Positions 1 through 5,688 of a stretch of DNA of 19,244 nt are shown piece by piece; the stretch's first letter is position 1; the number at the start of each line of letters is the position of its first letter. A model generated the notes under the pieces. That model was not told the origin of the DNA. It searched no databases and saw nothing but the letters and a program-made list of their open reading frames with translations. The translations under genes were made by a program, and so were the position numbers. Source of the stretch: JBMOLC01 sp049324215 (GTDB lineage Bacteria > Patescibacteriota > Microgenomatia > UBA8517). The stretch spans positions 1 to 19,244 of the forward strand of contig JBMOLC010000011.1 in NCBI GenBank assembly GCA_049324215.1, written 5' to 3'.

Positions 1-153
1 CAATCGAAAAGCAACCCTGGCGCAATGGGTTATTAAAGGTTTCTTGTTATCACAATATTTTTCAATCTCCAGGACAAGATATTTAAGAGCTTCCTCTATA
101 TCTAAGTTGTTCTCATAAGTTCGCTTGCCTATCAACCTCAACAAAAACGGCAC
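1..153 (-). CDS. Partial unidentified reading frame running off the left edge
   Basis: After the xseB stop codon the same minus-strand frame stays open for 66 codons to the window edge. The residues look protein-like: a basic and hydrophobic start (KLPIIRIVPFLLRLIGKR), then a stretch with helical character (DIEEALKYLVLEIEKYC) and ITHCARVAF near the edge. I do not recognise the family. No ATG exists in this frame; the first usual alternative start is the GTG at 153-151, with TTG codons at 144, 141 and 135, and none has a Shine-Dalgarno sequence. The coordinates take the GTG. The frame follows xseB closely, so it is probably the next gene of the same operon. A chance open frame is possible. Confidence 0.35.
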   Translation of the reverse strand, partial: MPFLLRLIGKRTYENNLDIEEALKYLVLEIEKYCDNKKPLITHCARVAFRL

Positions 154-198
154 TATTCTGATTATGGGAAGTTTGTATTTGTAAGCAACCTGTAGTAA

Positions 199-483
199 TC
201 AGAAAGGTATATCTTCCGAATCTTCGTCGGGTTCTGGTGGGCCGCCTGGTTCCACATACGCCTCGGGTGGTTCAGGCCTTTCTTCTAAATCTTTGAACTC
301 GTCTTTTATCTCTTTTATCTCATTTTCAATTTCACCCAATCGCTTTTTGAGTTTGCGCGCAAGCTCTAACCCACGCTTAAATTTGGGTATTCCTTGTTCA
401 AGATCAACATCACCTCGCTCAAATTCTTCAGTCAGCTTTTCGAGCTCTTCAAAGTCTTTTGTAAGGGAACTATCGCTACTCAT
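199..483 (-). CDS. xseB: Exodeoxyribonuclease VII small subunit with an SSB-like C-terminal tail
   Basis: Small subunit of exonuclease VII, which with XseA degrades single-stranded DNA to oligonucleotides. Of its 94 residues, about 9-65 form the usual XseB two-helix domain: DFEELEKLTEEFERGDVDLE leads into a helix carrying GLELARKLKKRL, matching the family pattern of a Glu-rich helix, a short acidic turn, then GLELA. The start ATG lies one base after the xseA stop, so the two are translated together, as expected for subunits. The oddity is the C-terminus. A Pro/Gly/Glu linker (residues 68-86) ends in DEDSEDIPF, nearly identical to the acidic DDDIPF tip of bacterial single-stranded DNA binding protein. 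Normal XseB proteins are 60-80 residues and are not known to carry this tip. Identity is secure; the tail's role is inference. Confidence 0.88.
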   Translation of the reverse strand: MSSDSSLTKDFEELEKLTEEFERGDVDLEQGIPKFKRGLELARKLKKRLGEIENEIKEIKDEFKDLEERPEPPEAYVEPGGPPEPDEDSEDIPF

Positions 484-484
484 A

Positions 485-1743
485 TCATTTTTTGGCTATT
501 ACTAAAACACGCGAACCTATTTTACCATCAAAGAGGTCCGTTGTAATCTGTGACCCTTTGCTAACCCGCTTGATTGTCTTTAATACTTTACCCCTCTTGT
601 CGAAAGTTATACTAAAACCTCTCTTTAACACTTTTTTAAGGTCGAAGGAATTGAGAAGCCTAAACAAATTATCAATCTTGATTCTTTGTTGCTTAAGCCA
701 AAAGGCAACTCCTCGAAAAGTTCTCTCTTGCAGATCAAGTCTTTTTTGTTCCAAGCCTTTAACCTCTCTTCTTAATAACAAAAACTGATTAACAAATTTA
801 GTAATAAGGCTGTGAACAACAGTAGTTTGCTTGCCGATGGAGGTTCCCAAGAAATCGATATCCCTAATTATTCTTTGGTTATTATCCCTTAAAATGTTTG
901 TTAGCTGACTGTGAATTGTTTTTAAGTGGTGATTTATTTCAGACCACACCTCTACTTTATTTCTGACCAAGAGTTCTGCTGCATTTGATGGGGTTGATGC
1001 CCTAATGTCAGAAACTAAATCCGCAATTGTCAGGTCGTCTTCGTGCCCCACGCCGCAGATAACAGGTACTTTGCTGGAGAAAATTGCTCTTGCAACTTTT
1101 TCGTCATTGAAAGACTGCAGATCTTCAAGAGAACCACCACCCCTAATTAGGGCAATCGCATCTAGATTTGATAACTTATTGTTGAAATAATTAAATGCTC
1201 TCAATATTGATTCAACGGAATCTCTTCCTTGGACTTGTACTGGGTATAGAAGAATCTTTAATCCTCCCATCCGGTGAGTTAGCACTTTGATAAAATCTCC
1301 ATAGGCGCGAGACTCTCGGGCTGTAATTAGACCAATTTTTTCCGGGAATTCTGGGGTTTGCCTCTTCCTTTCTAAATTAAAGAGTCCTTCTCTCTCTAAT
1401 TTTTCTTTAAGTCTCTCAAAAGCAAGTCTTAATGCCCCCTCACCGGCAGGAACAATTTGATTTGCATAGACACTAAACTTGCCAGTTTTTGAATAGAGGC
1501 GGGGAGTTCCATAAACGTGGACTAGCATCCCTGGTTCCAAAACACTATAACCAGAAATCTGGTAAGTTACTCCAAAAACTTCTACGCTTGAAGATTCATC
1601 TTTAATTCTCAAAAAATCCACTTGCCTTGGTTAACATTGCACTCGCTTATCTCACCCTCAATGACTACTTCACCAACCTTTCCTAGATAAATATTTATAA
1701 ATTCGTTAAACTCGCTGACTTGGAAGACTTTCTCCTCAACCAT
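485..1743 (-). CDS. xseA: Exodeoxyribonuclease VII large subunit, interrupted by a one-base frameshift
   Basis: Catalytic subunit of exonuclease VII. Two frames together make a normal protein of about 419 residues. The first frame (ATG 1743 to TGA 1609) encodes 44 residues of the N-terminal OB fold, with VSEFNEF and GEIS, ending GKWIF. The second frame continues the fold exactly where expected (LRIKDE), then VPAGEG, the catalytic domain with RGGGSLEDLQSFNDE and GVGHEDDLTIADLVSD, ASTPSNAAE, and a coiled-coil C-terminal part. The break lies in a run of six T on the coding strand (1616-1611); seven would restore one frame. In the second frame alone the only nearby start is GTG 1621, which would give 378 residues without the first OB strands. 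Possible causes are an assembly error, a real mutation, or slippage on the T run. Confidence 0.85.
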
Positions 1744-1760
1744 ACGCAGATTATATAACA
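1743..1760 (-). promoter_or_regulatory. Predicted leaderless promoter of xseA-xseB
   Basis: A perfect TATAAT (1755-1750) stands six bases before the xseA ATG (1743). Transcription would begin at or within a base of the start codon. No Shine-Dalgarno sequence is present. A TG lies just upstream, as in extended -10 promoters. No convincing -35 box is seen. Confidence 0.5.
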
Positions 1761-1916
1761 CTTGCAGAACCTCTTAAGAAGAATTAAGGAGTGCAACTTG
1801 CAAGAGTTTATCCGAATGTCGAGCGTACCGTCCGAATGTTTGAGAGAAAAATTAGCGGTTTTGAAGGTATTATTGGGATATTTGAGGCATCTCGGTCACC
1901 TGGGTGCCCTGTTTGG

Positions 1917-2171
1917 TTATTTTTCTTCAAAATAACCCTTAAGCATAGTTTTTAAGATTGTCCTGCCCTTGGCCGTTTTTAAATATCTTTCTCTCCTCTT
2001 GGCATCCTTGCTTTTTAAATAAGCTTCATAGAAGATAATCCTCCAGGGTAAATAAGGTTTTGTAGACTTTACATAACCCAAGTTATGCTTTTTGAAGCGT
2101 CTCTTTAGGTTGGAACTGAATCCAACATAAAGCTTCCCAGAAGAGTTCTCTAAAACATAGACATAGTACAT
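1917..2171 (-). CDS. GIY-YIG nuclease family protein (UPF0213/YhbQ type)
   Basis: Small single-domain GIY-YIG protein of 84 residues. The signature is at the N-terminus: YYVYVLENS then LYVGFS, with the conserved arginines in NLKRRFKKHN and the glutamate in RRERYLK. This is the size and layout of the YhbQ/UPF0213 group, whose members are predicted nucleases with poorly defined cellular roles. The start is taken at ATG 2171, directly before the GIY-YIG strand. An in-frame ATG at 2207 would add 12 residues read through the hairpin downstream of the tRNA gene and is unlikely. There is no Shine-Dalgarno sequence. The gene lies just downstream of tRNA-Gln on the same strand, so it may be reached by read-through of the tRNA transcript. 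Confidence 0.85.
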   Translation of the reverse strand: MYYVYVLENSSGKLYVGFSSNLKRRFKKHNLGYVKSTKPYLPWRIIFYEAYLKSKDAKRRERYLKTAKGRTILKTMLKGYFEEK

Positions 2172-2180
2172 TGGCTGACA

Positions 2181-2220
2181 CAAAACCATTCGGTTTGTGT
2201 CTAGCAACGCACCGAATGGT
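2181..2220 (-). terminator. Perfect 10-bp stem-loop after tRNA-Gln
   Basis: ACCATTCGGT (2185-2194) and ACCGAATGGT (2211-2220) form a perfect 10-bp inverted repeat with a 16-base loop. Read on the minus strand it starts seven bases after the tRNA 3' end and is followed by TTTTG. It fits a tRNA terminator or processing hairpin, though the T run is short, so termination may be partial. Confidence 0.55.
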
Positions 2221-2227
2221 GCTGTTG

Positions 2228-2298
2228 CTGCGGGGCAGGGATTCGAACCCCGATTTCATCCTCCAGAGGGACGCGTGCTACCGTTACACCACCCCGCA
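2228..2298 (-). tRNA. tRNA-Gln (anticodon CTG)
   Basis: A complete 71-nt cloverleaf can be drawn. The acceptor TGCGGGG pairs with CCCCGCA; the D stem is GTGT/GCAC around loop AACGGTA; the anticodon stem CGTCC/GGATG carries loop CTCTGGA with anticodon CTG; the T stem CGGGG/CCCTG closes the canonical loop TTCGAAT; the discriminator base is G. The weak U1-A72 pair is typical of bacterial tRNA-Gln. CCA is not encoded (the bases after the discriminator are CAACA), so it must be added by an enzyme such as the one encoded at 12178-13530. If the genome has no GlnRS, the GluRS at 4381-5649 would load it with Glu for amidation by GatCAB; that is not testable here. Confidence 0.95.
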
Positions 2299-2309
2299 AT
2301 GACTGTTGA

Positions 2310-2352
2310 ATTTTACCATAAAATGAGGCTAAACTTAAGCTGTGATTGTCAA
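2310..2352 (-). promoter_or_regulatory. Promoter of tRNA-Gln
   Basis: An extended -10 element TGGTAAAAT (2318-2310) lies 11 bases before the tRNA 5' end, so transcription would start a few bases upstream of the mature end. A perfect TTGACA (2352-2347) lies further upstream, but its 28-base distance from the extended element is too long for a standard pair. The extended -10 probably works alone. Confidence 0.45.
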
Positions 2353-2459
2353 AAGAAAAGCGGGTTATTACGTTCTCTCCGAAAAAACCAGAAGAAATCT
2401 TGGAGGACCGTATAAAACAAGGGGGGAGGCTGTCCGCAGGCTAAGACAGGTTGAATTTT

Positions 2460-2765
2460 TCAAACACCGAAAATCTTCCTGAAAAGAAATCTTAAGAAAG
2501 ATTCTGTCTTTACTTCTTTTCCATAGATAGGCCTACTCCAAACCGAAAGAATAACCCATTGCCCTCTTTCGTTTTTCTTGGCCACGACCTCGATCTTCTC
2601 ATGTTTGTAAGTTCGATAATAAACCCAGGCCCCTTTTGAAGCAGCGAATCTTGACTGCTCCGGCCGGCTCCAGGTTGCCCAAGCGTCAGACTGGGAGATT
2701 CCCCTCTCTCTCATTCTTTCTAGGGCGTGGTTTGTCCAGATGACTCCTCCAAAACGCGGGTCCAT
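2460..2765 (-). CDS. DUF4258-like small protein
   Basis: A 101-residue protein with the layout of DUF4258-type proteins: an opening WTNHALERMRERGIS helix, a proline-containing segment (WSRPEQSRF), then beta strands WVYYRTYKHEKIEVVAKK and WVILSVWSRP, and a basic tail. The fold is related to RelE/BrnT-like small proteins, but no antitoxin gene lies next to it and no toxin activity can be claimed. Start chosen at ATG 2765, since an extended -10 (TGGTACAAT) sits six bases before it; the longer in-frame start at 2810 would lie upstream of that promoter. DUF378 diverges from it. Confidence 0.7.
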   Translation of the reverse strand: MDPRFGGVIWTNHALERMRERGISQSDAWATWSRPEQSRFAASKGAWVYYRTYKHEKIEVVAKKNERGQWVILSVWSRPIYGKEVKTESFLRFLFRKIFGV

Positions 2766-2780
2766 GCTCAAATTGTACCA
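2763..2780 (-). promoter_or_regulatory. Predicted leaderless promoter of the DUF4258-like gene
   Basis: Extended -10 TGGTACAAT (2780-2772) is followed by six bases and the ATG at 2765. Spacing is the same as at xseA, and there is no Shine-Dalgarno sequence. This also decides the start codon of the gene. Confidence 0.5.
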
Positions 2781-2840
2781 AAAACTTGACAGAAAACTCC
2801 TTTTTAGCAAAGATGGATATAGACTACTTTATTACTCGAA

Positions 2841-2854
2841 AGGGGGTGAGGCAA
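2841..2854 (+). promoter_or_regulatory. Strong Shine-Dalgarno sequence of DUF378
   Basis: AGGGGGTGAG differs by one base from the perfect anti-16S complement AGGAGGTGA and is followed after four bases by ATG 2855. It is one of only two strong ribosome binding sites in the window. A TTGACA at 2786-2791 is a possible -35 for this gene, but no good -10 lies at the right distance. Confidence 0.7.
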
Positions 2855-3052
2855 ATGAAAATGTTAACAGTCGATTGGGTAGCTTGGGTCTTGGTCGTTG
2901 TCGGAGCACTCAATTGGGGTCTTTTGGGAGCAGCCAATCTCAACTTGGTTGAATCGATTGTTGGAAGTGGCTCCTTGACCCAGGTAACTTACATCTTAGT
3001 CGGTCTTTCTGGTCTTTATATGGTTTGGGGAGCACTTGCCAAGAAGAAGTAA
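2855..3052 (+). CDS. DUF378 family membrane protein
   Basis: A 65-residue protein of the DUF378 family (YuzA type): two membrane helices, about residues 6-26 (VAWVLVVVGALNWGLLG) and 40-60 (VTYILVGLSGLYMVWG), joined by a loop with NLVESIVGSGS, and ending in lysines. The ALNWGL and YILVGLSGLY segments are the family hallmarks. The function is unknown. The start at ATG 2855 is set by a strong Shine-Dalgarno sequence (AGGGGGTGAG, 2841-2850). A longer in-frame ATG at 2786 has none and overlaps a TTGACA. It stands alone on the plus strand between two minus-strand units. Confidence 0.9.
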   Translation: MKMLTVDWVAWVLVVVGALNWGLLGAANLNLVESIVGSGSLTQVTYILVGLSGLYMVWGALAKKK

Positions 3053-3066
3053 GGAGCTGGAGTTGA

Positions 3067-3399
3067 TTATTTTTTCTTCCCAGGAGAGATTTCTGAGAGG
3101 ATTTCGAAAGCAAGACTTCCCAACTCTTGTTTGAGAAGGTCTTCAATATTCTCTCCGATTTTCTCTTTCAGATAGTCAAAAAGCCCCGCATCGTGGGGAG
3201 CAAGATGAAACTTCTCCAAGAACTCCTCGTGGTAACTTCGGGGAAGCTTGCCCAGAATAAAATCCAGGGCTCTTGAGTGGACCATCTCGTCGACTAGCTG
3301 CCAAAGCTCTTCCTTTTCTTCTGGAGTTTTGGCAACCAAGGCAACACTTTTTTCTATCTCTTCGTAGATAACGAGGTGGTCATAAAAAATTTTTGACAT
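3067..3399 (-). CDS. Conserved helical protein of unknown function (CPR type)
   Basis: A 110-residue protein, almost wholly alpha-helical and rich in Glu, Lys and Leu. It has no signal peptide or membrane segment. Notable segments are LWQLVDEMVHSRALDFILGKLP (positions 33-54), HEEFLEKFHLAPHD (57-70) and LFDYLKEKIGENIEDLLKQE. From memory, similar sequences are frequent hypothetical proteins in Microgenomates; I cannot confirm this with a search. It is the last gene of the gltX unit, beginning eight bases after the stop of the 323-aa gene, and converges on DUF378. No catalytic motif can be named; a small adaptor or regulator is only a guess. Confidence 0.75.
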   Translation of the reverse strand: MSKIFYDHLVIYEEIEKSVALVAKTPEEKEELWQLVDEMVHSRALDFILGKLPRSYHEEFLEKFHLAPHDAGLFDYLKEKIGENIEDLLKQELGSLAFEILSEISPGKKK

Positions 3400-3407
3400 T
3401 TTATTAT

Positions 3408-4379
3408 TTAGATTGTCTTTAAAGCAAGCCTGGGTAGGTTGATTCTATTATATTCTACGGGTCCTAAAGGAACTCTGTTTTCGGGGTCGTCCACAAAAAA
3501 AACGATAACCGGTCCCTTTTTGTATCTCGGCCCTCCCAAGTATTCCATCACTTCGGGCGAACCCCCAAAATGTTTTCCCGTCCAGGCGGCCGGACCGGAG
3601 TCCGCAATCGCTGCCACCACTGCCTGCCCGTTTTGGGTATTGACTATCAAGACCTTACGGTATTTGTACCAATCTCTAAGGTAGGGCTGACGTGTATTCC
3701 AGTCTGGGAGATACAATGTCTGGACAACTGCATACCATCTTTCCGTTTCTTCCAGTTCGGGTGTCAATTTGTCTTTGGAGGAAGCAAAATAGCCCCAGGC
3801 TCCAAGCCCAGGCGCAATTCCTTCCTTAAGAAAAGGTTTGTGGTTGCTGATGGTATCTCCGGGGTATCTTTTGAGATGCTGCTCTGCTCCAATCAAACCG
3901 TAGGTGGTGTTAAGATGTTCCCCTTCAAGCGTTGCCCTCGCCCTTACCCCTACCAGGTTCTCGAAAATCGACTCCAGAAACTTTTCTTCTTCACGGCTTA
4001 AGGGCCTGGGCCTTTGGGGAAGAATGTCGGTGAAAGTATCCACCAGAAGTTTTTGGGGTAAATCTCCCTCTTTTTCCCCCTTTGCCCTGGCCTTTGCGAT
4101 TATTTCCTGGGGCGAGGGAAGAGATTTGGCACCAGAAGGAGGAGAAAGAAGAAGTGTGCCCGTCAGAGCCCCCGCCCCGATAATCTTTGCCGAGTGTTCC
4201 CTAATCTTTCCAATATCGATTCCTTTTTCAGCCAGGAATTTTTCAACGTGGGGGTATTTTTGGGCGAAAGCCTTTTTAGCCTCAAGGTGCTTGAGTTTGA
4301 GACGATTTCTTAAGTACTCGTAATCAACTTTTCTTTTAGCGATATCAAAATATGTTTGGGTAGGCAGTTTCCCTCCCAT
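3408..4379 (-). CDS. Conserved protein of unknown function, probably membrane-anchored
   Basis: A 323-residue protein that I cannot assign to a named family. The first 60 residues are basic and helical; about 64-84 (KIIGAGALTGTLLLSPPSGA) form a moderately hydrophobic segment that could anchor it or act as an internal signal. A charged linker precedes a C-terminal domain (about 225-315) that looks like a compact beta fold: WYAVVQTLYLPDWNTRQPYL, VLIVNTQNGQAVVAAIADSG, PAAWTGKHFGGSPEVMEYLG, then GPVIVFFVDD. The DSGPAAWTGKHFG segment recalls the conserved loop of double-psi beta-barrel (RlpA/3D-like) wall domains, but this is only a resemblance. Its ATG is one base after the gltX stop, so it is translationally coupled to GluRS. 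I recall homologues in CPR genomes. Confidence 0.7.
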   Translation of the reverse strand: MGGKLPTQTYFDIAKRKVDYEYLRNRLKLKHLEAKKAFAQKYPHVEKFLAEKGIDIGKIREHSAKIIGAGALTGTLLLSPPSGAKSLPSPQEIIAKARAKGEKEGDLPQKLLVDTFTDILPQRPRPLSREEEKFLESIFENLVGVRARATLEGEHLNTTYGLIGAEQHLKRYPGDTISNHKPFLKEGIAPGLGAWGYFASSKDKLTPELEETERWYAVVQTLYLPDWNTRQPYLRDWYKYRKVLIVNTQNGQAVVAAIADSGPAAWTGKHFGGSPEVMEYLGGPRYKKGPVIVFFVDDPENRVPLGPVEYNRINLPRLALKTI

Positions 4380-4380
4380 G

Positions 4381-5649
4381 TTATTTCAAGACTTCCTTCA
4401 GTCTTTTTATTGTTTCCTCTTGACCCAAAATTGCCAAAGAGTCATTTATCGGCGGGGTAAAACGACTACCGGTGATGGCAATCCTTAAGCTCATAAAGAA
4501 ATCGCCTGTTTTAAAGGAGTTAGCGTCGACAGCCTGAACTAGAACTCTGTCAATTTCTTTTTTCTGCCAATTTTTAAGTTCGGAAAGAACATCGCAAGCA
4601 ACCTCTAGGTGCTTCTTGTAATCTTTAGCAAAAAGGGAGTAGTCCTGCGGTCTTTTAGCAAAGAAAAAACCAGCCAGCGGCCAATAATCTGCGAGCTTGG
4701 AAATTCTTTCCTTGACCAGAGGAATGGTTTTCTCAATTAAATCGAGAGGGTATTTCTGACCAAGGTAGCGAAAGATGAGGGCAGCCAGCTTTGCGTCTGG
4801 GGTTTTTCTGACATATTCTCCATTTAGCCAAGTGAGTTTCCCCGTATCGAAGATGGGCCCTCCCGGTCTGACCCTCTTCAAATCAAAAAGCTTAACAAAC
4901 TCCTCCAGGGAAAAGATTTCTTTTTGGGCAGGGTGCGACCAGCCCAGTAAACACAAAAAATTGACCAAGGCCTCAGGCAGATAACCTTGTTCTCTAAAAA
5001 TCCTAAGGTCCACAGGGTCGCGCCTTTTGGAAAGTTTCTTTCTTTCTTTATTTCTTAGTGTAGGCAGGTGGGCAAATAAAGGGGGTTTTTCTCCTAGAGC
5101 CTGATAAAGAGCAATTTGTCTGGGAGTATTTGAAATGTGTTCCTCACCCCTAATGACGTGGGTTATTTTCATTAAAATGTCGTCGATGACTACCCCGAAG
5201 TTATAGGTAGGGTAGCCGTCGGATTTTAGAAGGACGAAATCGCCAACCTCTTCACCCCGAAAAGAAATTCTTCCCCTTACTAGATCGTCCCAACTCACGT
5301 CGCCGTCTGTGTGCTTGAACCTAACCGCCCCCTCTTCTTTGTAAGCTTTGCCGTCTTTAAGAAGCCTGTCGGCCCACTCCCGATAAGTTTTGAGCCTCTC
5401 GGACTGTCTATAGGGACCATAAGCTCCCCTTTTATCGGGCCCCTCGTCCCAGGTCAAACCCAACCAGGCCAGCCCCTCATAGATGGCTTGCTCTGCCCCT
5501 TTGACATTTCTTTTAACGTCCGTATCTTCAACTCTGAGAATAAATTTTCCTTTGTTTTTTTTAGCAAACGCGTAGTTAAAAAGTGCCGTGTAGGCGGTCC
5601 CAACGTGGGCGAATCCGGTGGGTGAAGGTGCAATTCTGACGCGTACCAT
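4381..5649 (-). CDS. gltX: Glutamate--tRNA ligase
   Basis: Class I aminoacyl-tRNA synthetase that charges tRNA-Glu (and perhaps tRNA-Gln in organisms without GlnRS). The protein has 422 residues against the usual 460-490. Seen: the HIGH-type motif APSPTGFAHVGTA (8-19), RVEDTD (39-44), GPYRQSER (78-85), the YNFGVVIDD segment, IRGEEHISNTPRQ (167-178), and the KMSKS-type motif KLSKR (205-209), followed by a compact helical C-terminal anticodon region. The missing length is mostly near residue 105: AYKEEGAVRFK replaces the Cys/His-rich insertion found in E. coli GltX, so that zinc-binding segment is absent. Start chosen at ATG 5649, right before the first strand; ATG 5685 would begin inside the divergent promoter. 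It heads a three-gene unit. Confidence 0.95.
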   Translation of the reverse strand: MVRVRIAPSPTGFAHVGTAYTALFNYAFAKKNKGKFILRVEDTDVKRNVKGAEQAIYEGLAWLGLTWDEGPDKRGAYGPYRQSERLKTYREWADRLLKDGKAYKEEGAVRFKHTDGDVSWDDLVRGRISFRGEEVGDFVLLKSDGYPTYNFGVVIDDILMKITHVIRGEEHISNTPRQIALYQALGEKPPLFAHLPTLRNKERKKLSKRRDPVDLRIFREQGYLPEALVNFLCLLGWSHPAQKEIFSLEEFVKLFDLKRVRPGGPIFDTGKLTWLNGEYVRKTPDAKLAALIFRYLGQKYPLDLIEKTIPLVKERISKLADYWPLAGFFFAKRPQDYSLFAKDYKKHLEVACDVLSELKNWQKKEIDRVLVQAVDANSFKTGDFFMSLRIAITGSRFTPPINDSLAILGQEETIKRLKEVLK

Positions 5650-5665
5650 TGATTGAATTCTACAC
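5650..5665 (-). promoter_or_regulatory. Predicted leaderless promoter of the gltX operon
   Basis: TAGAAT (5662-5657) is followed by seven bases and the gltX ATG (5649). There is no Shine-Dalgarno sequence. It shares a 39-bp gap with the promoter of the divergent gene at 5689. Confidence 0.45.
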
Positions 5666-5676
5666 CACCCTCCCGC

Positions 5677-5688
5677 TATACTCAAAGC
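5677..5688 (+). promoter_or_regulatory. Predicted leaderless promoter of the gene at 5689
   Basis: TATACT (5677-5682) is followed by exactly six bases and ATG 5689, with no Shine-Dalgarno sequence. It also argues against the longer in-frame start at 5653, which would lie upstream of the promoter. Confidence 0.5.

Noticed and set aside
1791..1955. Plus-strand frame of about 54 codons from GTG 1791 in the gap upstream of xseA
   Set aside because: No usable ribosome site (AGGA touches the GTG), it runs into the 3' end of the GIY-YIG gene on the other strand, and the product is not recognisable. Nothing else is seen in this gap apart from the xseA promoter and a repeated TCCGAATGT.
2197..2415. 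72-aa plus-strand frame containing AGQGFEPRFHPPEGRV
   Set aside because: This is the familiar false translation of a tRNA gene on the opposite strand; it overlaps tRNA-Gln completely and has no Shine-Dalgarno sequence.
2299..2459. Small gene or RNA between tRNA-Gln and the DUF4258-like gene
   Set aside because: Only the tRNA promoter and a weak 5-bp hairpin (CTGTC/GACAG, 2429-2450) are visible; no supported reading frame on either strand.
2460..2765. Toxin-antitoxin system based on the DUF4258-like protein
   Set aside because: No partner gene is adjacent: its neighbours are a tRNA and a divergent DUF378 gene with its own signals.
3570..4323. Plus-strand frames of 139-143 codons opposite the 323-aa gene, and other long antisense frames opposite gltX, aspS, recJ and secD
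   Set aside because: They are shadows of strongly conserved minus-strand genes, with no start signals and no recognisable motifs.
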